A stretch of 64,000 nucleotides of DNA, from assembly GCF_052119645.1 (NCBI RefSeq), contig NZ_JBGQOM010000001.1, forward strand, positions 372,001 to 436,000. The letters run 5' to 3'. This DNA comes from Paraglaciecola sp030730205 (lineage in GTDB: Bacteria; Pseudomonadota; Gammaproteobacteria; Enterobacterales; Alteromonadaceae). A program made the translations under genes and the position numbers. The notes under the pieces were generated by a model that was not told where the DNA came from, searched no databases, and saw only the letters and a list, made by a program, of their open reading frames with translations. The stretch's first letter is position 1; the number at the start of each line of letters is the position of its first letter. Below are positions 1 through 8,772 of this stretch, piece after piece.

Positions 1-346
1 AGTTAACACCAAAACGACCATGGGAGATGGAGTCGATAGTTGTGGTCATTCTAGCCATAATCGCTGGAGGCATAACCAGTGTGGCAGCAGTCGCATATAG
101 TTTTATTTTTTGCGTGACCGCTGCCAAACCAGCCATCAGAGTGAAAGACTCTAGGTTATAATCCCAAAACTCGGTTTTACCACCAAAGCCCCTCAATTTT
201 ATCATCGACAACGCGAAATCCATTCCGTAGTGCTCGGCTTTTTGCACTATCTCTTTATTCAAATCAAAGCTTGGTTTGTATTGTGGTGACGTACTGGAAA
301 TTAACCAGCCGTTGTTGCCAATTGGAATAAATATACCCACGTCCAT
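1..346 (-). CDS. rutA: Pyrimidine monooxygenase RutA, 5' part (runs off window start)
   Basis: The minus strand from an ATG at 346 reads through the window edge without a stop, giving about 115 residues. It begins MDVGIFIPIGNNGWLISS and continues with KAEHYGMDFALSMIKLRGFG and the run ATAATLVMPPAIMARM. These match the N-terminus of RutA, the flavin-dependent luciferase-like monooxygenase that opens the uracil ring in the Rut pyrimidine-degradation pathway. The rest of the gene, and probably other rut genes, lie outside the window. A RutR-type palindrome about 170 bases upstream supports the call. The family assignment rests on recognised sequence and is firm; the exact start is the first ATG of the conserved N-terminus. 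Confidence 0.93.
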   Translation of the reverse strand, partial: MDVGIFIPIGNNGWLISSTSPQYKPSFDLNKEIVQKAEHYGMDFALSMIKLRGFGGKTEFWDYNLESFTLMAGLAAVTQKIKLYATAATLVMPPAIMARMTTTIDSISHGRFGVN

Positions 347-767
347 AATCGTCTCACTTTTGTTTTTGTTATCGATTTTCACGCCACATCAAGGCGCACC
401 GTTTGTGCCACTGATGACAAGCAAGCAACCCTTTGCTCTCAGTATGATTTAGCACAAACTAAGCCAAACATTGAAAGTCAATTAAAAACAATGAGTTAGA
501 TTAAAAAATTACTTATTTTAGACCATCCGGTCTAGGTTAATGCATTGGTGTTGTGCAGATTGTGCAAAAATGATGCAACTAGGCAAAAGAACATGGCGGA
601 TAAAAAAAGCATAGTAGAGCGCAGTTTCACTCCACTGTATTAAACAATGAGTTGAAATACCTTGATAATCATTTAGCTCAATTGGGCATGACTGTAAATC
701 GGGTAAGATAGTGCAAAGGAAGTGAGCTTACTTCACTGCTGGGGCAAAGTAAGCTCAGGCGATTATA
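347..767. other. Intergenic region upstream of rutA
   Basis: These 421 bases lie between the rutA start and the 3' end of the ABC exporter gene. I see no convincing gene. The region holds the RutR-like palindrome at 519-534 and AT-rich sequence on both sides, so it probably carries the rut operon promoter firing leftward. No rutR gene is adjacent, unlike in E. coli, where rutR is divergent from rutA. Confidence 0.6.
519..534. promoter_or_regulatory. RutR-like operator
   Basis: The 16-base sequence TAGACCATCCGGTCTA is an inverted repeat (TAGACC, 4-base centre, GGTCTA). It fits the RutR consensus TTGACCAnnTGGTCAA known from E. coli at most positions. It lies upstream of rutA, the gene RutR is expected to control. 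The site is seen directly; binding by a RutR orthologue is inference. Confidence 0.75.
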
Positions 768-2609
768 TTACTCTAGGCCGATAAAACCACCGGTCTGATG
801 AGCCCATAGTTTTGCGTAGATGCCACCTAGTGCGATTAAATCGGCATGAGAGCCACTTTCGACAATACGACCTTGATCGAGTATCAGTAATCTGTCCATT
901 TGCGCAATGGTCGACAAACGATGGGCAATGGCCAACACCGTTTTATTTTCCATGATTTTATCAAGGCACTGCTGAATAGCCGCTTCTACTTCCGAATCAA
1001 GAGCGGATGTGGCTTCATCAAGGATCAAAATAGGCGCATCTTTGAGCATAACTCGTGCTATTGCAATACGCTGGCGCTGACCACCGGAAAGTTTCACACC
1101 GCGATCGCCTACGTGAGCATCATAGCCAACCCGCCCCTCTCCATCAGATAACGCTTGAATGAACTCATGAGATTCAGCCTGACGTGCTGCTCGTAGCATA
1201 TCTTCTTCAGTGGCATCGAGTCGGCCGTAAAGGATGTTTTCTCGCACCGACCGATGCAGTAAGGACGTATCTTGGGTGACCATACTGATATTTGCTCTGA
1301 GACTTTCTTGACTGAGCTCAGCAATATTCTGCCCGTCAATTTTAATCTCACCACTTTGGATATCGTAAAAACGCAACAGCAAATTCACTAAACTTGATTT
1401 ACCCGCGCCAGAACGACCTACCAAGCCTACTTTTTCGCCGGGCTTGATTGAAATGTTGAGCTCGTTAAATACCGCATTTGCTGCGCGGTCAGGCCCTTCG
1501 TAAGCAAAGTTTACTTGTTTAAATTCGATAGCACCGCCACTTACCTTGAGTTCAGGCGCATTATCGATGTCTTTTACGGCTACCGGAACCGACAAGCTGT
1601 TGATGCCATCCTGCACGGTACCGATATTCTCAAACAGATTAGACACTTCCCACATTATCCACTGTGACATACCGTTGAGTCGCAAACTTAAACTCACCGC
1701 AATCGCAATATCACCAGGACTTATTGCCTGTTGCAACCAAAGATAAATGGACAAACTACTTATACAAAATACTAAAAATGCATTGTTGAACCACACACAA
1801 GCGTTTAATACTGTCACTAAGCGCATTTGCGGATAAACACTATGTAAAAAATCAACCATACCCTGTTTGGCATAGTCTGCTTCGCGACTGGTGTGGGCAA
1901 AAAGTTTAACCGTGGCAATATTGGTATAACTATCAACAATTCGTCCTGTCATCACTGAACGGGCGTCGGCTTGCTTTTGCGATACTTTTTTTAGTTTTGG
2001 AACCAATTTACGTAAAATAAAGACGTAAATAACAAACCACAGGGCCAAAGGTGTTGCCAAGCGCCAATCTGCACTAAAAACCAACACCACAATGCTAAGA
2101 AAATACACGCTGACATACACAAAGATATCTAGCGACTTCATCACCGCCTCTCGCACGGCCAAGGCAGTTTGCATGACTTTGGTGGCCACACGCCCAGCAA
2201 ATTCATTTTGGAAAAAACTCATACTTTGACCAATCACATAACGATGGGCCTGCCAGCGAATACGCATGGGAAAATTTCCAAGCAAAGCTTGGTGAGTCAA
2301 CAAAGATTGCACTATCACAAGGCAAGGCAACACTAGCAGGATCAAGGCCGCCATCCATAACAGGGTAGAAAATTCTTGCTCTAAGAAGGTTGCCCTATCA
2401 CGCTCAGAGAGCCAATCAACTAGCTGGCCTAAAAAACCAAAAATAGAGACTTCAATCATGGCGATGCTGGCCGCTAGAATTGATACAGCAATCAGGGCCC
2501 CCCACATCCCTTGCGAATAATAACGGCAAAAAGCAAACAAGGTGGTGGGCGGCTGCTCCGGGGTATAAGTGGGAAAAGCCTTAGTTAAACGTTCAAAAAA
2601 TGCAAACAT
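768..2609 (-). CDS. ABC exporter, fused permease and ATPase (MsbA/MdlB type)
   Basis: A 613-residue half-transporter expected to work as an inner-membrane homodimer or heterodimer exporting a lipid, peptide or drug. The first roughly 330 residues hold the hydrophobic segments of a type IV exporter transmembrane domain. The nucleotide-binding domain has Walker A GRSGAGKSS near residue 400, signature LSGGQRQRIA near 510, Walker B ILILDEATSALD and the H-loop LAIAHRLST. All ATPase motifs are intact. It stands alone on the minus strand with no membrane-fusion or outer-membrane partner beside it, so the substrate cannot be read from context. Family call is certain; the specific function is unknown. 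Confidence 0.92.
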   Translation of the reverse strand: MFAFFERLTKAFPTYTPEQPPTTLFAFCRYYSQGMWGALIAVSILAASIAMIEVSIFGFLGQLVDWLSERDRATFLEQEFSTLLWMAALILLVLPCLVIVQSLLTHQALLGNFPMRIRWQAHRYVIGQSMSFFQNEFAGRVATKVMQTALAVREAVMKSLDIFVYVSVYFLSIVVLVFSADWRLATPLALWFVIYVFILRKLVPKLKKVSQKQADARSVMTGRIVDSYTNIATVKLFAHTSREADYAKQGMVDFLHSVYPQMRLVTVLNACVWFNNAFLVFCISSLSIYLWLQQAISPGDIAIAVSLSLRLNGMSQWIMWEVSNLFENIGTVQDGINSLSVPVAVKDIDNAPELKVSGGAIEFKQVNFAYEGPDRAANAVFNELNISIKPGEKVGLVGRSGAGKSSLVNLLLRFYDIQSGEIKIDGQNIAELSQESLRANISMVTQDTSLLHRSVRENILYGRLDATEEDMLRAARQAESHEFIQALSDGEGRVGYDAHVGDRGVKLSGGQRQRIAIARVMLKDAPILILDEATSALDSEVEAAIQQCLDKIMENKTVLAIAHRLSTIAQMDRLLILDQGRIVESGSHADLIALGGIYAKLWAHQTGGFIGLE

Positions 2610-2699
2610 AGAGTCATGATAATAACAGCAATAATGTGGGCTTATGATACCGCACGTAAGCCCCTATCGTTGTTAAATTTTTAGCGGGAAATTGTAAAA

Positions 2700-3329
2700 C
2701 TACTCGTTGAAGCCTAATGCCTGAAGCTTTGCTTCAATTTTCTGCGAATGTTGTTTTTCCCATTGCGCTAGATCCATGGCAGCATCTTTATCAGTTCGCG
2801 ATTTTCCCGCGGTATAAATCTGTATCAGTTGCGCTTGCGGGATCACAGCAATGCCGTCTTCATCTGCAACAATATAATCGCCTGCATAAACAGTGACCCC
2901 GCCGCATTGAATAGGTTGGTTAAAAGGATAAATTTTATCTTTAGCGGCAGGGACAGGGATTACGCCACGTGCGTAAACTGGAAATTGAATACCGCGAATT
3001 TCACCAATGTCTCTGACTAATCCATCAATAATCATGGCCACAACACCACGTTGTTTCGCCACTGCGCATACATTACCGCCGGTGGAGGCAAAATCGTGAT
3101 CGGCTTCAACCACCAGCACATCGCCTGGCTTAGCACGATAAATAGCCGCATGCAGGCTTAGATGGTCACCTTTACCACATTTAACCGTAAATGCGGGGCC
3201 TGCTATTCGTGGCATCGGGGTCCATAACTGATGAATAGCCGGATCAATATATTGTTCACGAGGCAAAGCTTCTGCATATTCACAAGGTGAAACACTCAAT
3301 AAATCCTGTATCAAAGGGACATCAGACAT
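2700..3329 (-). CDS. RraA family protein (possible HMG aldolase / oxaloacetate decarboxylase type)
   Basis: About 209 residues of the RraA/dimethylmenaquinone methyltransferase-like fold. The core reads GDVLVVEADHDFASTGGN followed by IIDGLVRDIGEIRGIQFPVY, which contains the conserved DG..RD of divalent-metal 4-hydroxy-4-methyl-2-oxoglutarate aldolases and of RraA. RraA proper is shorter (about 160 residues), so an aldolase or decarboxylase role is more likely than RNase E inhibition. An ATG at 3329 sits 8 bases after AGGA; a GTG at 3332 overlapping the stop of the upstream MAPEG gene is an alternative. The near-overlap suggests co-translation with MAPEG. Substrate unknown. Confidence 0.85.
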   Translation of the reverse strand: MSDVPLIQDLLSVSPCEYAEALPREQYIDPAIHQLWTPMPRIAGPAFTVKCGKGDHLSLHAAIYRAKPGDVLVVEADHDFASTGGNVCAVAKQRGVVAMIIDGLVRDIGEIRGIQFPVYARGVIPVPAAKDKIYPFNQPIQCGGVTVYAGDYIVADEDGIAVIPQAQLIQIYTAGKSRTDKDAAMDLAQWEKQHSQKIEAKLQALGFNE

Positions 3330-3331
3330 CA

Positions 3332-3751
3332 CTACAATCCTATAAATTTAAGACCAAACATACCAACCCAATATAGACAAATAGCCACTTGGGTTAAAAA
3401 GAAAGCAAAACGTATTTGCACCGCCAATACTGATGTAGACACTAAGTGACTGATTGATTGGCCAAATCGCGCTAGCAGTAAAACATAAGCGAAATCATTA
3501 GTGACCATCGTGGAATTGGTGGCCAAAGAAAACAATAACAAACCTCCGATGAAAGCAAAACTTTCGACACAATTGGCTTGAGCACGGGTTAACCGCTGGC
3601 CAAATGGCGGCGAATCAGAGCCATCAGCCTTAAAAGCATTTGGGGCTTTTTTGCGTTTCATGACCAAATCAGTACGATAAATAGCTAGCGCCACCAGCAA
3701 CAATAAAGTCCATGCAATATAACCAAGCAGAGCAACAATAGTGGCATTCAT
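3332..3751 (-). CDS. MAPEG family membrane protein
   Basis: A 139-residue protein with four hydrophobic segments. It carries the MAPEG pattern in the second quarter (RLTRAQANCVESFAFIGGLL, with the conserved N..E), as in bacterial relatives of microsomal glutathione transferase. Members are inner-membrane proteins; enzymatic roles in bacteria are mostly unproven. It overlaps the start region of the downstream RraA-like gene by at most one base, so the two are probably one operon. A second MAPEG protein occurs at 55152-55541. Confidence 0.87.
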   Translation of the reverse strand: MNATIVALLGYIAWTLLLLVALAIYRTDLVMKRKKAPNAFKADGSDSPPFGQRLTRAQANCVESFAFIGGLLLFSLATNSTMVTNDFAYVLLLARFGQSISHLVSTSVLAVQIRFAFFLTQVAICLYWVGMFGLKFIGL

Positions 3752-3809
3752 ACTTAAATCTCTTAGTTTGTAGATATTTGACTGGATGATGACTTCAAAA
3801 AATAAAGCT

Positions 3810-4190
3810 TTATTCTACACTTTTGTGAGCTAACTTGTGGCCGCCTTGCTCCCAATTTTGCCCATCAAATTTTGTTATGTTAATTGATTTAGGTCGAGAG
3901 TCTAAGCAATGAACATTGATATCTATGCCGTCTGGATTAGAGCGCGGAGTATAAAATGGTTTCACGCCACAGACAGAACAAAAAGTATGTTTAGCCACAC
4001 CAGTATTAAAAGTGTAGCTAGTGAGTTTGTTAGCACCACTAAGTAATTTGAATTTACTCAGTGGTACAATTAAGTGTAAAAATCCTGATTTGCTGCATAT
4101 CGAACAATTACAGTCATCTGCTTCTATGACATCAGGCGCTTCAACTTCAAAGGTAAGCGCCCTGCAATGACAACTGCCCCGATACTTCAT
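3810..4190 (-). CDS. GFA/CENP-V family zinc protein
   Basis: About 126 residues with the spaced cysteines of the glutathione-dependent formaldehyde-activating (Gfa) fold: GSCHCRALTFEVEAP at the N-terminus, CNCSICSKSG near residue 33 and FCSVCGVKPFYTPRSNPDG near residue 75. These bind two zinc ions in the family. Most members have no proven substrate, so the formaldehyde role should not be assumed. The start at ATG 4190 is preferred because GAGGA lies 7 bases upstream; a TTG two codons earlier is also open. It is 26 bases downstream of no other gene on its strand except dbpA's tail side, so operon membership is unclear. Confidence 0.85.
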   Translation of the reverse strand: MKYRGSCHCRALTFEVEAPDVIEADDCNCSICSKSGFLHLIVPLSKFKLLSGANKLTSYTFNTGVAKHTFCSVCGVKPFYTPRSNPDGIDINVHCLDSRPKSINITKFDGQNWEQGGHKLAHKSVE

Positions 4191-4221
4191 TTGCAAATCC
4201 TCTTGCGTGGCTAAAAGTTGG

Positions 4222-5601
4222 CTAACTCAATTTACGTGCTTTAAATTTACGGCCTTTTAATTTACCTTCACTAAATTGTTTTAAACTACGTTTTACACTT
4301 CTGGTTTTAATCGCTACATAAGTATGAGTGGTAGTGACATTTATTTTACCCACGTCTTCAAAAGGCACATCAGCATCCTTAGTTAGAGCCCCAAGAATAT
4401 CGCCAGGACGTAATTTGTCTTTTTTACCGCCATCAATACACACTGTCACAAACTCAGGTTCAACCAAACGATTTTGGTGAAAGCGAATCGATTGAATACC
4501 AAGCCACTTAACCTTGCTACCTTGATAGTCTTCAATAGCATTAGCTCTAGCCATTTCTTTTGGTGCGACCAAGGTTAATGCTAAACCTTTAGCATCAGCA
4601 CGACCAGTGCGACCAATCCGATGAACATGGACTTCAGGATCAGGGGTAATTTGATATGAGATAACCGCATTGACTTCTTTTACATCCAAACCTCGGGAAG
4701 CAACATCAGTAGCAATGAGCACAGAAGCACTCTTATTAGCGAAACGTGTTAATACTTGGGTACGATCTTTTTGCTCTAAATCGCCATGTAAGGCCAAGGC
4801 TGAAACGCCCAAACTAATTAACTCATCGGCGACTTCTTGGCAGGCTATTTTAGTATTACAAAAAATAATCGCTGATTCAGGTTGATAATGGCTTAGTAAA
4901 GCCGCTACAGCTTTTACGCGATGCGGCTCATCAACTTCAAAAAAGATTTGTTCAATACTGCTGGTATCGTGGGTGGCATCAACACTCACTTCAACAGGGT
5001 TAGTTTGTACTTGCTCGCTTATTTGGGCAATAGATTCAGGGTAGGTTGCTGAAAACAATAAAGTTTGACGATCACGTGGAATATGGCGGACAACCGCTGC
5101 CATTTCGTCTTCAAATCCCATATCCAGCATACGGTCAGCTTCATCTAATACCAGAGTATTCACTTCACTCAGATCGAGGCGTTGGCGTGATAAGTGGTCA
5201 ATGATGCGACCTGGCGTACCGACAATAATATGCGCTCCGTGCTCCAACGAACCAATTTGTGGCCCCATAGGAACCCCACCACACAGTGTGAGTACCTTGA
5301 TATTGTGGATACCGCGGGCGAGTCGGCGAATTTCTTCGGCAACTTGCTCAGCGAGCTCGCGAGTGGGACACAGCACTAATGACTGGATACGAAAACGCTC
5401 TACTCGCAAGTTTTGAAGTAAACCCAAACCAAAGGCAGCGGTTTTTCCGCTCCCTGTCTTGGCTTTAGCCACAACATCTTTACCTTCCAATATTGGCGGT
5501 AAACTGACAGCTTGGATATCCGTCATTTGACTAAAACCAAGGGTTGCTAAATTGTCGAGCAGGGCTGCTTTTAGGCCTAATGACGCAAATTCTTTATTCA
5601 A
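4222..5601 (-). CDS. dbpA: ATP-dependent RNA helicase DbpA
   Basis: A 459-residue DEAD-box helicase, the same size as E. coli DbpA (457). Motifs in order: Q-motif region, motif I AKTGSGKTAAF, Ia PTRELAEQVA, II DEADRMLDMGF, III SAT, and VI HRIGRTGRADA. The basic C-terminal domain ends KGRKFKARKLS and corresponds to the RNA-recognition module that targets DbpA to hairpin 92 of 23S rRNA. It would act in late assembly of the large ribosomal subunit. The reading frame opens with TTG at 5601 behind a GAGA-type ribosome site; no in-frame ATG fits the conserved N-terminus better. Confidence 0.92.
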   Translation of the reverse strand: MNKEFASLGLKAALLDNLATLGFSQMTDIQAVSLPPILEGKDVVAKAKTGSGKTAAFGLGLLQNLRVERFRIQSLVLCPTRELAEQVAEEIRRLARGIHNIKVLTLCGGVPMGPQIGSLEHGAHIIVGTPGRIIDHLSRQRLDLSEVNTLVLDEADRMLDMGFEDEMAAVVRHIPRDRQTLLFSATYPESIAQISEQVQTNPVEVSVDATHDTSSIEQIFFEVDEPHRVKAVAALLSHYQPESAIIFCNTKIACQEVADELISLGVSALALHGDLEQKDRTQVLTRFANKSASVLIATDVASRGLDVKEVNAVISYQITPDPEVHVHRIGRTGRADAKGLALTLVAPKEMARANAIEDYQGSKVKWLGIQSIRFHQNRLVEPEFVTVCIDGGKKDKLRPGDILGALTKDADVPFEDVGKINVTTTHTYVAIKTRSVKRSLKQFSEGKLKGRKFKARKLS

Positions 5602-6054
5602 AATATTCTCTATTTAGGTAATAACGATGCTGAGCTTACTATGCAAAAAACACCAATGGTCATTTAAGACAACTGCTTTATTTTTCGCTAATGGATTGTG
5701 CAGAACTGCACATCATCCAGCTCTGGCGTTTAATTTTGTTTGCTTATGTGACCTCAGGTAGAACTTTATTCCAACTCAAGCGAAGGCTGTAATCACTGCC
5801 TTAACTCAAGCCCACGCAAACTTCATCTTTAAAGCTAAGGTTTATCGCTTTGTGGCGATTTTATCATCGCAAGTATAACAGTTCAGTTAAAAATTACAGG
5901 AGCCAAACGTGCTGCAGACTCATCTACATCAACTTAATCTAAGGTCATAAATAATGCACCTTAGTTTAGCCTTACTCTAAATTTACCTACAGAACCAATA
6001 CAACAATCTTTTAATAACAGTATTATTGCCCTTACAGCATTGTTCTGTTTTGCT
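5602..6054. other. Intergenic region between dbpA and the pyrC-linked binding protein
   Basis: These 453 bases hold no gene I can support. The clearest structure is a perfect dyad at 5697-5712, TGTGCAG-AA-CTGCACA, about 100 bases upstream of dbpA. A short hairpin with ATCGC/GCGAT arms followed by TTTTAT lies near 5850. The tail at 5980-6054 is AT-rich and contains no clear terminator for the minus-strand gene that ends at 6055. Confidence 0.5.
5697..5712. repeat. Perfect 7+7 base dyad upstream of dbpA
   Basis: TGTGCAG and CTGCACA flank a 2-base centre. The size and symmetry fit a dimeric regulator site in the dbpA control region. No regulator is identified, and a chance palindrome cannot be excluded. 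Confidence 0.4.
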
Positions 6055-6867
6055 TTACTGTTTCGCCCATAAATTTACTATGTCCTTATCTAAATGTGCA
6101 TGTAGGCCATTTTGTTGCTGATAGAGCGTTAACCACTGCTGAGTAATCTGGCTATACTGTGCTGAACGTTTATAGTTCTCTGCGGCTTCGATTAACTTAG
6201 TGACCATTTCCATATCAGAGCCTTTCGATAGGGCAAGGTAACTGGTCACCTGCCGGTAAACAAATCTTTGTTTTACCTGGCTACAATCAAGGTTTAATTG
6301 ATGACAGAAGTACTGTATTCCTATCGACGACAAAAACACGTTTTTGACTTCACCATTGACTAAGGCTGTGACACCCTGCCCCCAGTTTTGTAACTTTACG
6401 ATATTGTTAATACCTGCTTGCTGCAAGACATCGATTCGATAATCACCGTCTAATACGGCGTATTTTTCATTGACCTCAAGTTGTTCAATGTCCGAAACGA
6501 ACTGTCCATTTAGACTAAAAATACCAACAATATTGTTAGTTAATGGACTTATCCAAAAAAAATCATTTTCTCGTTCTGGCAAACGCGCTAAAGAAAAAAG
6601 CAAGACATTAGATTTACTCTGCGCTTCTTTAAAAACTCGCTCCCACGGTGCCACTAATATTTCTTGCTCTATGCCTGCTTCACGTAAAATACCTTTTACG
6701 GTATCAATAGTCAGGCCAGTTAAATGCCCGCGGCTATCAAGCTGACTAAACGGTGGCTCTAAACTGGTAATGACCCAGAATGGAGGCTGTTTGGCCAGGA
6801 CAAGCTTCGTTTGTAACAACAGCACAAATACGAAAAAGATCAATTTAGGTGCTATTACCATCTTCAT
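6055..6867 (-). CDS. Periplasmic amino-acid-type substrate-binding protein (SBP_bac_3-like)
   Basis: About 270 residues with a signal peptide (MKMVIAPKLIFFVFVLLLQ, cleavage near VLA-KQ), so the product is periplasmic. The mature part begins PFWVITSLEPPFSQLDSRGH and continues LTGLTIDTVKGILREAG, the usual opening of extracellular solute-binding family 3 proteins. No permease or ATPase is nearby; many such orphans in Alteromonadales are solo binding proteins of unknown ligand. The start at ATG 6867 is chosen because it restores the signal peptide. It lies one base after the pyrC stop (TGA-A-ATG), so it is almost certainly translated by coupling with pyrC. Confidence 0.8.
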   Translation of the reverse strand: MKMVIAPKLIFFVFVLLLQTKLVLAKQPPFWVITSLEPPFSQLDSRGHLTGLTIDTVKGILREAGIEQEILVAPWERVFKEAQSKSNVLLFSLARLPERENDFFWISPLTNNIVGIFSLNGQFVSDIEQLEVNEKYAVLDGDYRIDVLQQAGINNIVKLQNWGQGVTALVNGEVKNVFLSSIGIQYFCHQLNLDCSQVKQRFVYRQVTSYLALSKGSDMEMVTKLIEAAENYKRSAQYSQITQQWLTLYQQQNGLHAHLDKDIVNLWAKQ

Positions 6868-6868
6868 T

Positions 6869-7906
6869 TCACTTTTTGTGCAATTGCCAGTTAATGGTTT
6901 GCCCTGCAAAAAACGGCACGATAGGGTTTTCATTCGGCAAGGTAATAGACTCAGGCACTTGCCACGCTTGTTTTACTAATGTGACCGTGTCGGTGTTGCG
7001 GGGTAAGCCATAAAAGTCAGCGCCATAAAAACTCGCAAAACCTTCGAGCTTATCTAAAGCGCCAAGCTCTTCAAAGACTTGAGCATAGAGCTCTAACGCA
7101 CTCCAAGCACTGTAGCAACCGGCACAACCACAAGCAGATTCTTTACGATGTTTTTCATGAGGCGCAGAATCCGTTCCTAAGAAGAACCGCGACGAGCCGC
7201 TAGCAACGGCTTCTCGTAAAGCCTGTTGATGAGTGCTACGTTTGAGCACAGGTAAACAATAGTTATGCGGCCGTACGCCACCCACAAGCATATCGTTGCG
7301 ATTAAGCAGTAAATGTTGAGGGGTAATGGTTGCAGCGACATTGACCGAGCTTTCATTCACAAAATCCACCGCACCTGCGGTAGTAATATGTTCAAAAACC
7401 ACTTTTAATTGTGGGAAATCACTGACCAATTTACTCAGGTAGAGGTCGATAAAAACTTGCTCACGGTCAAAGATATCAACATGACTGTCTGTCACTTCTC
7501 CATGCACAAGCAATAACATGCCAACTTCAGCCATGGCAGCAAACACTGAGTATAAACTTTCGATGCCTTTTACAGCGGCATCTGAATTTGTCGTTGCTCC
7601 AGCAGGATAGAGTTTTGCAGCCAAAATGCCAGCTTGTTTCGCTTCTATAATATCTTTTGCGGTGGTTTGGTTTGTTAGGTACAAAGTCATCAGAGGTTCA
7701 AAGCCTTGAAACTCACCTCTGGCTTGCAGAATTCTGTCGCGGTACTCCAGTGCCATTTTAGCAGTCGTCACAGGTGGAACTAGGTTAGGCATTACGATCG
7801 CACGAGAAAAACATCGGGCGGTAGCAGGCACCGTTTCAGCGAGCATGTCGCCATCACGAAAATGAAGATGCCAATCATCTGGTGTTGTTATCGTTAATGT
7901 TTGCAT
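6869..7906 (-). CDS. pyrC: Dihydroorotase
   Basis: A 345-residue class II dihydroorotase, which closes carbamoyl aspartate to dihydroorotate in pyrimidine synthesis. Metal ligands are visible: DWHLHFRD near residue 12, the carbamylated-lysine segment LAAKLYPAGATT near 95, the histidines in LLVHGEV and FEHITTAGA, and the catalytic aspartate in GTDSAPH. Length matches E. coli PyrC (348). The gene is monocistronic except for the coupled binding protein that begins one base after its stop. Confidence 0.97.
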   Translation of the reverse strand: MQTLTITTPDDWHLHFRDGDMLAETVPATARCFSRAIVMPNLVPPVTTAKMALEYRDRILQARGEFQGFEPLMTLYLTNQTTAKDIIEAKQAGILAAKLYPAGATTNSDAAVKGIESLYSVFAAMAEVGMLLLVHGEVTDSHVDIFDREQVFIDLYLSKLVSDFPQLKVVFEHITTAGAVDFVNESSVNVAATITPQHLLLNRNDMLVGGVRPHNYCLPVLKRSTHQQALREAVASGSSRFFLGTDSAPHEKHRKESACGCAGCYSAWSALELYAQVFEELGALDKLEGFASFYGADFYGLPRNTDTVTLVKQAWQVPESITLPNENPIVPFFAGQTINWQLHKK

Positions 7907-8305
7907 AGAAACCCTTTGACTGAAACTGATAGATTACGCGTTTTTAATCACGCTATTATGCCGTAATTTTCAGTGCAAAATAACTATTGTTTTTTTGGAT
8001 TGCTCTGCCTAGCCGATTACAAGCTCAGAATGAACTTTTGGTTAAACTAAAAGATTGAGATTTGCGGTCAAAATCGCCACCGCATAAGACTGAACTTAAG
8101 AAAATAGGGCTGAATTAAAATGTCTATATATGCACCCAAGCTATAGGCAATCGGATAGACTGCAAGGTAAACCTTTTGATTATAGCTAAAGTTTTTTAAC
8201 GTTACGGTGGTGGAGTTGCAAAATTCAATGCGAATTTTGCCAAGAATTGGTAAAGACTAGTTTTCACCCCGACATCCCTGCCGGAGCTTTTACGAGAAGG
8301 GTGAA
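7907..8305. other. Intergenic region between pyrC and yjdM/phnA
   Basis: These 399 bases carry no supported gene. They include a perfect 9-base inverted repeat at 8218-8240 (GCAAAATTC, 5-base loop, GAATTTTGC). A weaker TTCACCC/GGGTGAA pair at 8263-8269 and 8299-8305 abuts the stop of the zinc-ribbon gene and may act in ending its transcript. Neither has a long T-run. The pyrC promoter should lie in the first 100 bases. Confidence 0.5.
8218..8240. repeat. Inverted repeat, 9-base arms
   Basis: GCAAAATTC and GAATTTTGC are exact reverse complements around AATGC. It lies about 65 bases beyond the stop of the minus-strand yjdM gene and far from pyrC. It could be a transcript-end hairpin or a regulator site; without a T-run the terminator reading is weak. 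Confidence 0.45.
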
Positions 8306-8638
8306 TTATACTTTTTTGACAAATTCCGACTTTAATTTCATGGCTCCAATACCATCAATTTTGCAGTCGATATCATGATCGCCATCCACTAAACGGATGT
8401 TTTTCACTTTTGTTCCTACTTTGACCACCAAAGAAGACCCCTTCACTTTCAGATCTTTAATCACGGTAATGGTGTCACCATCTTGCAAGGTATTACCATT
8501 TGAGTCCTTAATCACTTTTTCATCTTCCTGCATTGCAACGATGGACCATTCATGGGCGCATTCTGGGCAAATATAATTTAGGCCATCTTCGTAGGTGTAT
8601 TCTGACTGGCAAGCGGGACAATTGGGTAAATCGCTCAT
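8306..8638 (-). CDS. yjdM: Zinc ribbon protein YjdM/PhnA
   Basis: A 110-residue protein, the size of E. coli YjdM (formerly PhnA). It starts MSDLPNCPACQSEYTYEDG and has a second CxxC in YICPECAHEW, giving a zinc ribbon. The C-terminal SH3-like part contains DSNGNTLQDGDTITVIKDLK and GTKVKNIRLVDGDHDIDCKI, typical of the family. The old name implied alkylphosphonate metabolism, but no such activity follows from sequence. ATG 8638 is preferred over an upstream in-frame start because AAGGAAG sits just before it and it matches the family N-terminus. It stands alone. Confidence 0.92.
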   Translation of the reverse strand: MSDLPNCPACQSEYTYEDGLNYICPECAHEWSIVAMQEDEKVIKDSNGNTLQDGDTITVIKDLKVKGSSLVVKVGTKVKNIRLVDGDHDIDCKIDGIGAMKLKSEFVKKV

Positions 8639-8772
8639 TGAGCTTCCTTTAACGGTAATAACAGCGCACTTCGCACTAAATGACATTTGAAGGAGTAATT
8701 ATCCCTACTTTTTATAAGGATTACTAGACTACTCAATTGATTTAGATTAGCGCGCCTAAAAAATTATTACGC

